This document shows positions 1 to 5,632 of a stretch of 6,586 nucleotides of DNA, one piece after another. This stretch comes from Defluviitaleaceae bacterium. Its GTDB lineage: Bacteria > Bacillota > Clostridia > Lachnospirales > WRAX01. The first letter of the stretch is position 1, and each line of letters begins with the position of its first letter. The stretch covers positions 1-6,586 of the forward strand of contig WQSI01000098.1 in NCBI GenBank assembly GCA_009787945.1, in the 5' to 3' direction. Below the pieces are notes generated by a model. It saw only the letters and a program-made list of their open reading frames with translations. It searched no databases and was not told the DNA's origin. A program made the position numbers and the translations under genes.

Positions 1-36
1 ACATTGACGAAGAATGTGTGCTTAGAAAAAAAACCT

Positions 37-65
37 TTGACAGACAGGGTTAAATGTGGTATACT
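37..65 (+). promoter_or_regulatory. Sigma-A (sigma70-type) promoter of the tRNA-Arg gene
   Basis: A perfect -35 box TTGACA (37-42) is followed by a 17-nt spacer and the -10 box TATACT (60-65). TG at 57-58 gives an extended -10 (TGG before TATACT). An A8 tract (26-33) just upstream of the -35 resembles an UP element. Transcription should begin near position 72, leaving a leader of about 34 nt before the mature tRNA. The near-consensus architecture fits a strong, growth-related stable RNA promoter. Bases 1-25 to its left show nothing I can assign. Confidence 0.9.
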
Positions 66-105
66 TTTTCTCGTGGTGTGGTAGCGGTTTCCCTCCACGA
101 GAAAA
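66..105. repeat. Perfect 11-bp inverted repeat between the promoter and the tRNA
   Basis: TTTTCTCGTGG (66-76) and CCACGAGAAAA (95-105) are exact reverse complements around an 18-nt loop. The left arm begins right after the -10 box and spans the expected transcription start (about 72). The right arm ends at the base before tRNA nucleotide 1 (106). If transcription starts near 72, only about 5 bp (CGTGG/CCACG) can form in the RNA leader, so the full 11 bp exist only in DNA or in a transcript starting further upstream. It could be an operator, a processing hairpin next to the RNase P site, or both. The repeat is certain; its role is inference. Confidence 0.8.
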
Positions 106-178
106 GCTCTCATAGCTCAGTGGATAGAGCGTTCGCCTCCGGAGCGAAAGGTCTCAGGTTCGAATCCTGTTGAGAGCG
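106..178 (+). tRNA. tRNA-Arg, anticodon CCG (reads CGG)
   Basis: A full cloverleaf can be drawn. The acceptor stem is GCTCTCA (106-112) with TGAGAGC (171-177), 7 perfect pairs, and the discriminator is G178. The D stem is GCTC/GAGC (115-118 with 127-130). The anticodon stem is TTCGC/GCGAA (132-136 with 144-148) around the loop CTCCGGA, which puts anticodon CCG at 139-141. The variable loop has 5 nt. The T loop is TTCGAAT (159-165), with a T stem whose outermost pair (154 with 170) is a U-U mismatch. Length is 73 nt. The 3' CCA is not encoded (GTT follows), so CCA-adding enzyme is needed. It is a single-gene transcription unit, with its own promoter upstream and a terminator 8 nt downstream. 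The decoded codon CGG is usually rare in low-GC Bacillota. Confidence 0.97.
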
Positions 179-186
179 TTAAGCAT

Positions 187-227
187 AAAATTAGACGCAC
201 ACCTATCTATGGTGTGCGTCTAATTTT
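187..227. terminator. Bidirectional Rho-independent terminator
   Basis: A perfect 17-bp inverted repeat runs from 187-203 (AAAATTAGACGCACACC) to 211-227 around a 7-nt loop TATCTAT. The GC-rich core is flanked by A4 on the left and T4 on the right, so each strand ends its hairpin in a U run. It lies 8 nt after the tRNA on the plus strand and 11 nt after the stop codon of the convergent surface-protein gene on the minus strand, so it can end both transcripts. Confidence 0.93.
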
Positions 228-238
228 GTTAACATGCT

Positions 239-1696
239 CTAACTTAGTCGCTTCTTTGTTGCTATCAGCACCGCGAAAACACCGCCCAAGGATAAAAGGG
301 TAGCAGATGCTGTGACTATGAGTATTGGTATGGAGTTGAAATCGTCTTGGGTTTGCGGGTTGTTGCTAATTGGTGCTGGTGGTGATGATTCTGGGATAAA
401 TGGGTTGTTGGGATTGTCCCCAAAATCATCTTCGGTAAAGCCAAGTTCAACAAGCTCTTCTTCGTCAAAATCTCCACGGAAAGGGCGGGAGTGGAAGGGG
501 TTGGAAGGCGCATGCATAAAATGGTCAGGACGGAAACCCCTTTCGATTAAATAGTCTATATAATAATAGTAATACCAAGGCAAATCCCTATAATTAAACC
601 AATCGTCTGGTGCTGGAACAACAGGCAGGGGTTGGTCTGGCTCTTCTTCTATTTCGGCGGGGATTTCTGGCTCAGGCTCTGGTTCGGGTTCTGGCTCGGG
701 TTCGGGCTCTTCTATTTCAACAGGTATTTCTGGTGTTGGTTCGTCTGGATATTCAGGGTATTCTGGGTATTCTGGGTATTCGGGATACTCGGGGTATTCG
801 GGTTCAACAGGAATTTGTGGCTCGACGGGTGCTGGTGGCTCGACGGGTGCTGGTGGCTCTGGTTCAGGTTCAGGTTCTGGCTCGTCAGGTTCTTGCGGCG
901 CTGTTATTTGAAAGTCGCTTACAGTGGTGTGCTGTACAATCCCTGGGAATTGCGCGGCATTAAATGACGCTGTAACCTCGGTAACTGTAACAGAAATTCG
1001 ATATTGACCAGGCACAAGCCCGCCAAGCTCTGAAATTATATGGATGCTTTCTGTAAATCCAATATCCTGGATTACAGAGCCATTTGCCAAATTTGTTATT
1101 GACCACTGCACAGACTCTATTTGACCCACTGTATCAGTAGCTACACGCCCCACTGTTATGTTAGTTGGGTTTGTAGTAGCATCCATGACGATGGAAGCCT
1201 CTGTGCGCTGTACATTAACGTATATATATGCAAATTCACCATCTGGCGGCGCACTGAAGGGGTATCCATATATCAAAACATGATAGATGCCTTCCTCCAT
1301 AAGAAGGTTTGTGAAAACCGCTATGGGAGCAAGATTAGGCAGTTCAGAGGTTTGCCCTATGTCATAACCTTGCAGCGTTCCTGCATCGGTAAATCTATAT
1401 ACAACATAGCCTTGAATATAAGGTGGGTTGACAGGCTCGTGTGCATGTATGTGCGCAAATTCAATTATACCTGGATTTGTTACAAAAAATGCATTACCAA
1501 CAAGCCCATCATGTAAAATATGGTGTTCTACACCATGAAAATTTACATTAAAATTGTGGGGAACACCTCCAGGTCTAGGGTTGTAGCTGGGCGCAATGGA
1601 AACATTTGCAAATGTCATAGTTGAGATTAGAGTAAGAAGAAAAATCAGCCCTAATGCAGTGAAGCGATTGAAAAACCTCTGTTTAGCAGATTTCAT
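239..1696 (-). CDS. Secreted Pro/Glu-repeat surface protein with NPQTQ sortase signal
   Basis: The 485-residue protein is exported and probably anchored to the cell wall; its function is unknown. Residues 1-30 form a signal peptide (KSAKQRFFNR n-region, hydrophobic core 14-28, likely cleavage after TFA30). Residues 31-165 and 166-265 are beta-rich and may be two Ig-like domains, which I cannot name. The first is rich in His (54, 58, 59, 62, and HIHAH at 82-86). Residues 268-359 are a Pro/Glu-rich stalk with EP dipeptides, a doubled APVEPP and tandem YPE repeats. An aromatic stretch with five Tyr in a row follows (374-379). The C-terminus has NPQTQ (446-450), a hydrophobic span (about 456-479) and KKR (481-483). 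This is the layout of a sortase substrate, with a motif like the SrtB-type NPQTN rather than LPXTG. The ATG has AAAGGAGATG (1704-1713) 7 nt upstream. It is monocistronic, with its own promoter and terminator. No sortase gene is in the window. Confidence 0.85.
   Translation of the reverse strand: MKSAKQRFFNRFTALGLIFLLTLISTMTFANVSIAPSYNPRPGGVPHNFNVNFHGVEHHILHDGLVGNAFFVTNPGIIEFAHIHAHEPVNPPYIQGYVVYRFTDAGTLQGYDIGQTSELPNLAPIAVFTNLLMEEGIYHVLIYGYPFSAPPDGEFAYIYVNVQRTEASIVMDATTNPTNITVGRVATDTVGQIESVQWSITNLANGSVIQDIGFTESIHIISELGGLVPGQYRISVTVTEVTASFNAAQFPGIVQHTTVSDFQITAPQEPDEPEPEPEPEPPAPVEPPAPVEPQIPVEPEYPEYPEYPEYPEYPEYPDEPTPEIPVEIEEPEPEPEPEPEPEPEIPAEIEEEPDQPLPVVPAPDDWFNYRDLPWYYYYYIDYLIERGFRPDHFMHAPSNPFHSRPFRGDFDEEELVELGFTEDDFGDNPNNPFIPESSPPAPISNNPQTQDDFNSIPILIVTASATLLSLGGVFAVLIATKKRLS
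622..895 (-). repeat. Low-complexity coding repeats (EP, APVEPP and YPE units)
   Basis: This is the DNA that encodes the Pro/Glu stalk (residues 268-359) of the surface protein. Plus-strand positions about 746-799 hold near-identical 9-bp tandem units for Tyr-Pro-Glu. Positions 819-836 and 837-854 are an exact 18-bp tandem duplication (GGCTCGACGGGTGCTGGT). Runs of GGTTCN/GGCTCN hexamers encode EP dipeptides on both sides. All units are multiples of 3 bp, so gain or loss of copies keeps the frame and changes only the stalk length. Confidence 0.85.
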
Positions 1697-1737
1697 AATT
1701 AACCATCTCCTTTGTATTTTGCTGTTTTGGCAGGGAA

Positions 1738-1749
1738 TAAGTATACTTA
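1738..1749. promoter_or_regulatory. 12-bp perfect palindrome at the transcription start of the surface-protein gene
   Basis: TAAGTATACTTA is a perfect palindrome directly next to the -10 box (1750-1755) of the minus-strand promoter. It covers the expected start site (about 1743). A protein dimer bound here would block transcription initiation, so it is an operator candidate. It is AT-rich and short, so chance cannot be excluded. No regulator gene is adjacent. Confidence 0.4.
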
Positions 1750-1778
1750 ATTATAGTACGAAAATAGCAAAAAGTCAA
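1750..1778 (-). promoter_or_regulatory. Sigma-A promoter of the surface-protein gene
   Basis: On the minus strand TTGACT (1778-1773) is separated by 17 nt from a perfect TATAAT (1755-1750). The start is expected near 1743, giving a 5' UTR of about 47 nt with a strong ribosome binding site. The promoter lies 41 nt past the stop codon of the antiporter gene, so the surface protein can be expressed independently of the upstream operon. Confidence 0.85.
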
Positions 1779-1791
1779 GACCGATTTGAAA

Positions 1792-1823
1792 CGTAGGGGC
1801 ATATTGTGCGCCCGCCACCTACG
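1792..1823 (-). terminator. Imperfect hairpin at the end of the tsa-lon-antiporter operon (weak terminator or palindromic repeat)
   Basis: CGTAGGGGC (1792-1800) pairs with GCC-A-CCTACG (1814-1823), giving 9 bp with one bulged A around a 13-nt loop. The stem includes the antiporter stop codon (TAG at 1821-1819). On the minus strand only TTTC follows, so termination would be weak, and read-through into the surface gene is possible. An alternative fold uses GGGC/GCCC inside the loop. The GTAGGGGC...GCGCCCG form also resembles short palindromic repeats that I associate with clostridial intergenic DNA; that association is from memory. Confidence 0.4.
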
Positions 1824-2787
1824 CAGCAGCGGGATTTATCAAAACAAAGGTCATGTAAGCGGTGAAAAGCACAACCATAATAAGGCCTTCTGCCCGCGCC
1901 AGCCGACCGCCTGTTTTGCAAAACAGGAAAAACAGGGCAGTTGTGGCGGTTAGCATTGCCATGTCAAAAAGCATGGAAGCATCAAAAGATAGCGGCGTTA
2001 TAACCCCTGCAATGCCCAGCACAAACATTAAATTAAACAGGCAAGAGCCAATGATGAAGCCCAGAGCAAACTCCCCTTCGTTTTTCTTGCAGGCAACCAG
2101 GGTGGTTACAAGCTCTGGCAAGCTTGTACCCATGGATACAATGGTTAGGCCGATGATGCGTTCGCTGACCCCTAAAGCTTCTGCAATGTTGCTGGCAGAA
2201 AACACAGTTAATTGACCGCCGCCTACAATAAGTCCCGCCCCAATAAGGGTTAGGATAATTGAAAGCCATAAAGGTTTCGGCTTTTTGTCGTCGTTTTCCA
2301 CAGGTTCTTCTGGAAAGTTGGCTTTGTCTTTAATGGTTTTACGTATCAACAAAAACATATAGACAGAAAAGCCCACCAAAAGCAAAGCCCCGCCCCATTG
2401 GGGGATATAGTCTGCAAAAATTATCATCAGCACCAAAACAACAGCCGTGGACAAAAGACAGACCCAAAAGTCGCGGGAGATGCGGTTTAATTTTACATAA
2501 AAAGGGAATATAAAGGTGCATAAACCCACAATAAACAGCATGTTAAAAATGTTAGAGCCTGTTACATTTGCCATGGCAAGCTGGCTGCTGCCCCCAAGGG
2601 CCGCGGACACGCTAATGACCACTTCAGGCGCGCTAGTCCCCATGGCAACAATGGTTAAACCAATAACAACCTTTGGTATTTTTAAGTGTTTGGCAATTGC
2701 CACGCTAGAATTTACAAAAATATCAGCTGACTTCACAAGGATTACAAGCCCCGCCACCAACAACACCGCATTTAGTAAAATCCCCAT
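1819..2787 (-). CDS. Calcium/sodium antiporter (CaCA family, YrbG-like)
   Basis: The 322-residue integral membrane protein is predicted to exchange Ca2+ for Na+ (or another cation) across the cytoplasmic membrane. Both alpha repeats of the CaCA superfamily are visible in a duplicated architecture of about ten membrane segments. Alpha-1 has GLTIVAMGTSAPE (43-55) and TGSNIFN (76-82). Alpha-2 has GLTIVSMGTSLPE (213-225) and IGSCLFN (246-252). Glu55 and Glu225 match the two ion-binding glutamates of the archaeal exchanger NCX_Mj. The second GSNIF-type motif is altered: Cys249 replaces Asn, and Asn252 sits where NCX_Mj has Asp240. A charged cytoplasmic loop (about 150-172) joins the halves. The ATG follows AAAGGA at 9 nt spacing. 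The gene begins 26 nt after the Lon-like gene and is probably its co-transcribed last member. No riboswitch fits in that gap. The exchanged ions cannot be fixed from sequence. Confidence 0.92.
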   Translation of the reverse strand: MGILLNAVLLVAGLVILVKSADIFVNSSVAIAKHLKIPKVVIGLTIVAMGTSAPEVVISVSAALGGSSQLAMANVTGSNIFNMLFIVGLCTFIFPFYVKLNRISRDFWVCLLSTAVVLVLMIIFADYIPQWGGALLLVGFSVYMFLLIRKTIKDKANFPEEPVENDDKKPKPLWLSIILTLIGAGLIVGGGQLTVFSASNIAEALGVSERIIGLTIVSMGTSLPELVTTLVACKKNEGEFALGFIIGSCLFNLMFVLGIAGVITPLSFDASMLFDMAMLTATTALFFLFCKTGGRLARAEGLIMVVLFTAYMTFVLINPAAA

Positions 2788-2813
2788 AATCTCTCATCCT
2801 TTGTTTGAAATTG

Positions 2814-5174
2814 TTACTCGTCTATAGCCTTTTCATGGAAGTCTTTCAATTTATTGTATACTAATTCTTCCACGGCAACTGGCTTTTTACCCATTAAAAT
2901 TTCTATTGCATCATCCACATTTGTTATTGCGTAAATGTGGAATTTACCCTCTTTTACCGCGTCAATAACACTATCTTTCAGGGTTAAATCGCTGATGTTT
3001 TGGTGAGGAATGATAACCCCTTGGGAACCTGTTAGCCCGCGGCTTTTGCAAAGGTCGAAGAAGCCTTCAATTTTCGGGGTTACAGCCCCAACAGCTTGGA
3101 TTTGCCCCCGTTGGTTAATTGACCCAGTTACAGCAATTTCCTGATTAATTGGCAATTCTGCCAAGGAGGATAAAATCGTATAAAGCTCCGCGGCAGATGC
3201 GGAATCTCCATCCACTGTAGCGTAGCTTTGCTCAAAACAAACGCGGCAGGACAGGCTTAGAGGAAAATCCTGCGCATATTTTTGACCCAGATAACCAATG
3301 ACAATTTGCATCCCCTTATCATGGATTTCCCCGCTTAGCTGAGCCTCGTTTTCGATATTCACAATCCCCGCCTTGCCCACGTAGGTGGTGGCGGTTATTT
3401 TTGTGGGTTTAGCAAAGGATGTTTCGCCGCTGTCCATTGCCGCAAGCCCGTTAATTTCGCCAACTTTTGCTCCAACGGTGTCAATCATTATAACACCGTC
3501 CTCAATTAGCTCTGTTAATTTTTCCTCGTACAGCCCATGGCGATAATCCCATTCTGTAATGGCTTTTTCCACATATTGGGCAGTCACTTTGTCAGCACCA
3601 TCCTCTTTCGCCCAAAGGTCTGCCTCCACTAGCACCTCTGCAATGCGGTTAAAGCGGGCAGACAGCTTTTTCTGGTTTCCTGCCAAACGGCTTGAAAACT
3701 CAATAATAGTAGCAACGCCGCAGGTTGCAAAAGGCAAAATGTCCTCTTCGCTTGCAAAACGCTTTATAAAACAGCAGATTTCCGCTAAATTTTCGGGGTT
3801 ATGTGTCATTTCGTAATCAAAGGCGGCAGTCACCTTAAATAAATCCCCAAAATCTTCATCAAACTCCTTCAAAATGCCGTGATAGTAATAACTGCCCACC
3901 ATTATGACCTTTATGTCCAGCGGAACAGGGTCTGGATGGATGCTAGATGTGTTTTGGGTTTGCTGTTCTTTAGGGTTTTCAAAGGTTGCTTTTTTGGTTT
4001 TTAAGGCACGCTTTAAATTTTCCCACAAAAAGGGCACGCCCAGCACATCTGTCGCCTGCAGAATTAAATAACCGCCATTAGCGTCATGGATAAGCCCTTT
4101 TTTGATTTTCATATAGTCCGTGGTAAGGTTTCCCATTTCGTTGTCAAACTCCACCTCTCCCATTACCATGGCATAGGTTGGGTTTACAGCAACTTTAACA
4201 GGTGCGCCAACAAGGCTGCCATTGTCGGCTATTATGTTAAGCTGATATTTACAGGTGGTTTCCTCGCGGCTTTTGCGCCCGCTCCATGGTATTATTTGGG
4301 AAACAAAATCCCCCTCGTCATGCCCTGTGTGCGCCCCTTGAAAATCATGGAAATTTTCCAAAACATCCTCTTTCACTTCGGAAAGATAGTCTAAAATCCC
4401 CTGTTCTGCCTGATATTTTTCTTGTAAAGGGGAAATTTGACCGCCCACAATAAGTAACGCGGTGGTATAGTCCAAATTTTCCACGGCTTCCCTTAAAGTG
4501 TTGTCAAAATAACGAAGTCTGTTAACAATTTCTACAGCTGTTTCTTGGATTTCGTGGGAAGCATCGGTTATTTGGTCACGAATTTCTAAAGATAGCTTGC
4601 TGAAATTATCAGCATCTATAACCTCACCGTCAACAATGGGGGCAAAGGTTATGCCCTTATCAACAAGCCGCATTTCAAAGCCTTGTTCCCGCGCAATTTT
4701 TGAAAATACCTTAACCTCTTCATCCCGTTGTTTGTCGATTTTGCGGATAATTTCCGACTTTTCAATTTCATATTCATCACTTTCAAAAAACTTTGGGATT
4801 TCCACGGCAAGAACCTCTAAAGCCTCCTGTAAATCAGCCTTTAGCACATTTAAAACCCCAGGAGGTGCAGTTAGCAATTTGGGGCTTTTGGGGTCGTCAA
4901 AATTGTAAATATACGCCATGTCCTGGGGAGGAGGGTTGTTTTTGGCGGCTTGTTCAGCAAAATATGTGGAAAATGTGGTTTTGCCGCTTCCGTTTACCCC
5001 TGCGGCGTAGATATTGTAACCCATTCGGCGGGTGCCAAGGGCAAAAGTGAAGGCAGAACGCGCCCGACCTTGCCCGATAATTTCCTTCGTGCCTTCTACA
5101 ACCGAAATGCCGTCCAAATCAAGGCTTTTAGGGTCACAGAAGTTTTTAAGCTGGCTTGCGTCAAGTCTAATCAT
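2814..5174 (-). CDS. Lon-like AAA+ protease (LonB/YcbZ type)
   Basis: The 786-residue cytosolic ATP-dependent protease has no N-terminal LAN substrate domain of classical LonA. Walker A is GVNGSGKTT (59-67). Residues about 110-280 form a long helical, charged insertion, probably coiled coil. HDANGGYLIL (363-372) is the conserved block of the Lon-related AAA_32 family and probably includes the Walker B strand. RLAGNQKKLSARF (496-508) is the typical small-domain block before the protease. The C-terminal Lon protease domain (about 560-765) has catalytic Ser658 in DGDSAS and Lys701 in VTPKIEGFF. Their 43-residue spacing equals Ser679-Lys722 of E. coli LonA, so the dyad looks intact. It is soluble, without the membrane anchor of archaeal LonB. 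The ATG overlaps the rimI stop by 8 nt and has GGAGG 7 nt upstream, implying coupled translation. Substrates are unknown. Confidence 0.93.
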   Translation of the reverse strand: MIRLDASQLKNFCDPKSLDLDGISVVEGTKEIIGQGRARSAFTFALGTRRMGYNIYAAGVNGSGKTTFSTYFAEQAAKNNPPPQDMAYIYNFDDPKSPKLLTAPPGVLNVLKADLQEALEVLAVEIPKFFESDEYEIEKSEIIRKIDKQRDEEVKVFSKIAREQGFEMRLVDKGITFAPIVDGEVIDADNFSKLSLEIRDQITDASHEIQETAVEIVNRLRYFDNTLREAVENLDYTTALLIVGGQISPLQEKYQAEQGILDYLSEVKEDVLENFHDFQGAHTGHDEGDFVSQIIPWSGRKSREETTCKYQLNIIADNGSLVGAPVKVAVNPTYAMVMGEVEFDNEMGNLTTDYMKIKKGLIHDANGGYLILQATDVLGVPFLWENLKRALKTKKATFENPKEQQTQNTSSIHPDPVPLDIKVIMVGSYYYHGILKEFDEDFGDLFKVTAAFDYEMTHNPENLAEICCFIKRFASEEDILPFATCGVATIIEFSSRLAGNQKKLSARFNRIAEVLVEADLWAKEDGADKVTAQYVEKAITEWDYRHGLYEEKLTELIEDGVIMIDTVGAKVGEINGLAAMDSGETSFAKPTKITATTYVGKAGIVNIENEAQLSGEIHDKGMQIVIGYLGQKYAQDFPLSLSCRVCFEQSYATVDGDSASAAELYTILSSLAELPINQEIAVTGSINQRGQIQAVGAVTPKIEGFFDLCKSRGLTGSQGVIIPHQNISDLTLKDSVIDAVKEGKFHIYAITNVDDAIEILMGKKPVAVEELVYNKLKDFHEKAIDE

Positions 5175-5631
5175 GGTTTGCCTCCGTGGCAGAAAATATT
5201 TTTTGCATCACAATTGCATCTTCAACTGGCTTTCGATAGTAATTTTTTCGTGCGGCTATGGGTGTAAAACCGTGGTTTTTATAAAGTTTTATGGCGGCAG
5301 TGTTGCTTGCCCTAACATCCAGGTTTATTGTTGTAACGCCAAGCTTTAAAGCCCGCGTTTCTAATTCATATATTAACTTGCTGCCGTTTTTTTGCCCGCG
5401 AAAGTCTGGGTCAACACCAATGTTCACAATTTCTGCCACATCCAAAACATGGTGCATCCCTGCATACCCCAAAACCGCGCCGTTTTCCGTTGCTACTATG
5501 TAAGTTGCATAGGAAACGCCTAATTCCAACTCAAAAGTAGAAATTGACCAAGGGTCTTTTGGGAAGCACAAATTTTCAATTCTGTAAATTTGTTCAATAT
5601 GTTCTGCCGTCATTGGCTCTATTCTAATCAT
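5167..5631 (-). CDS. rimI: RimI-type N-alpha-acetyltransferase (GNAT family)
   Basis: The 154-residue protein is a single GNAT domain that would transfer acetyl from acetyl-CoA to a protein N-terminus. In characterised RimI the target is ribosomal protein S18; here the substrate is inferred. The N-terminal CFPKDPWS (22-29) is typical of RimI. The acetyl-CoA loop is RGQKNGSKL (78-86), matching RxxGxG/S, after strand IVNIGVDP. The C-terminal block LDVRASN (104-110) and LYKNHGF (116-122) is family-typical. Tyr117 fits the general acid (Tyr115 in Salmonella RimI). Asp105 stands where Salmonella has the general base Glu103, a conservative but notable change. The ATG lies 1 nt after the tsaB stop and has GAGG 6 nt upstream. 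The 3' end overlaps the Lon-like gene by 8 nt. Position right after tsaE-tsaB is the common arrangement. Confidence 0.93.
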   Translation of the reverse strand: MIRIEPMTAEHIEQIYRIENLCFPKDPWSISTFELELGVSYATYIVATENGAVLGYAGMHHVLDVAEIVNIGVDPDFRGQKNGSKLIYELETRALKLGVTTINLDVRASNTAAIKLYKNHGFTPIAARKNYYRKPVEDAIVMQKIFSATEANHD

Positions 5632-5632
5632 C

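Noticed and set aside
106..240. tRNA gene as an integration site of a mobile element
   Set aside because: No repeat of the tRNA 3' end and no integrase is seen in the window; a terminator follows directly.
746..860. Tandem repeats that could suggest a CRISPR-like array
   Set aside because: Units are 9 or 18 bp, directly adjacent with no spacers, and stay in the reading frame of the surface protein.
610..967. Long plus-strand open frames opposite the surface-protein gene
   Set aside because: They are antisense to the Pro/Glu repeats, have biased composition (Leu/Val/Arg or Trp/Phe-rich) and lack a ribosome binding site; the minus-strand frame has a signal peptide and sorting signal.
239..1696. 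Assignment of the surface protein as an adhesin or haem-binding protein
   Set aside because: No NEAT, Cna-B or other named domain could be recognised; only secretion, stalk and anchor features are supported.
2788..2813. Riboswitch or own promoter before the antiporter gene
   Set aside because: The gap is only 26 nt and contains just a ribosome binding site; no structured leader can fit.
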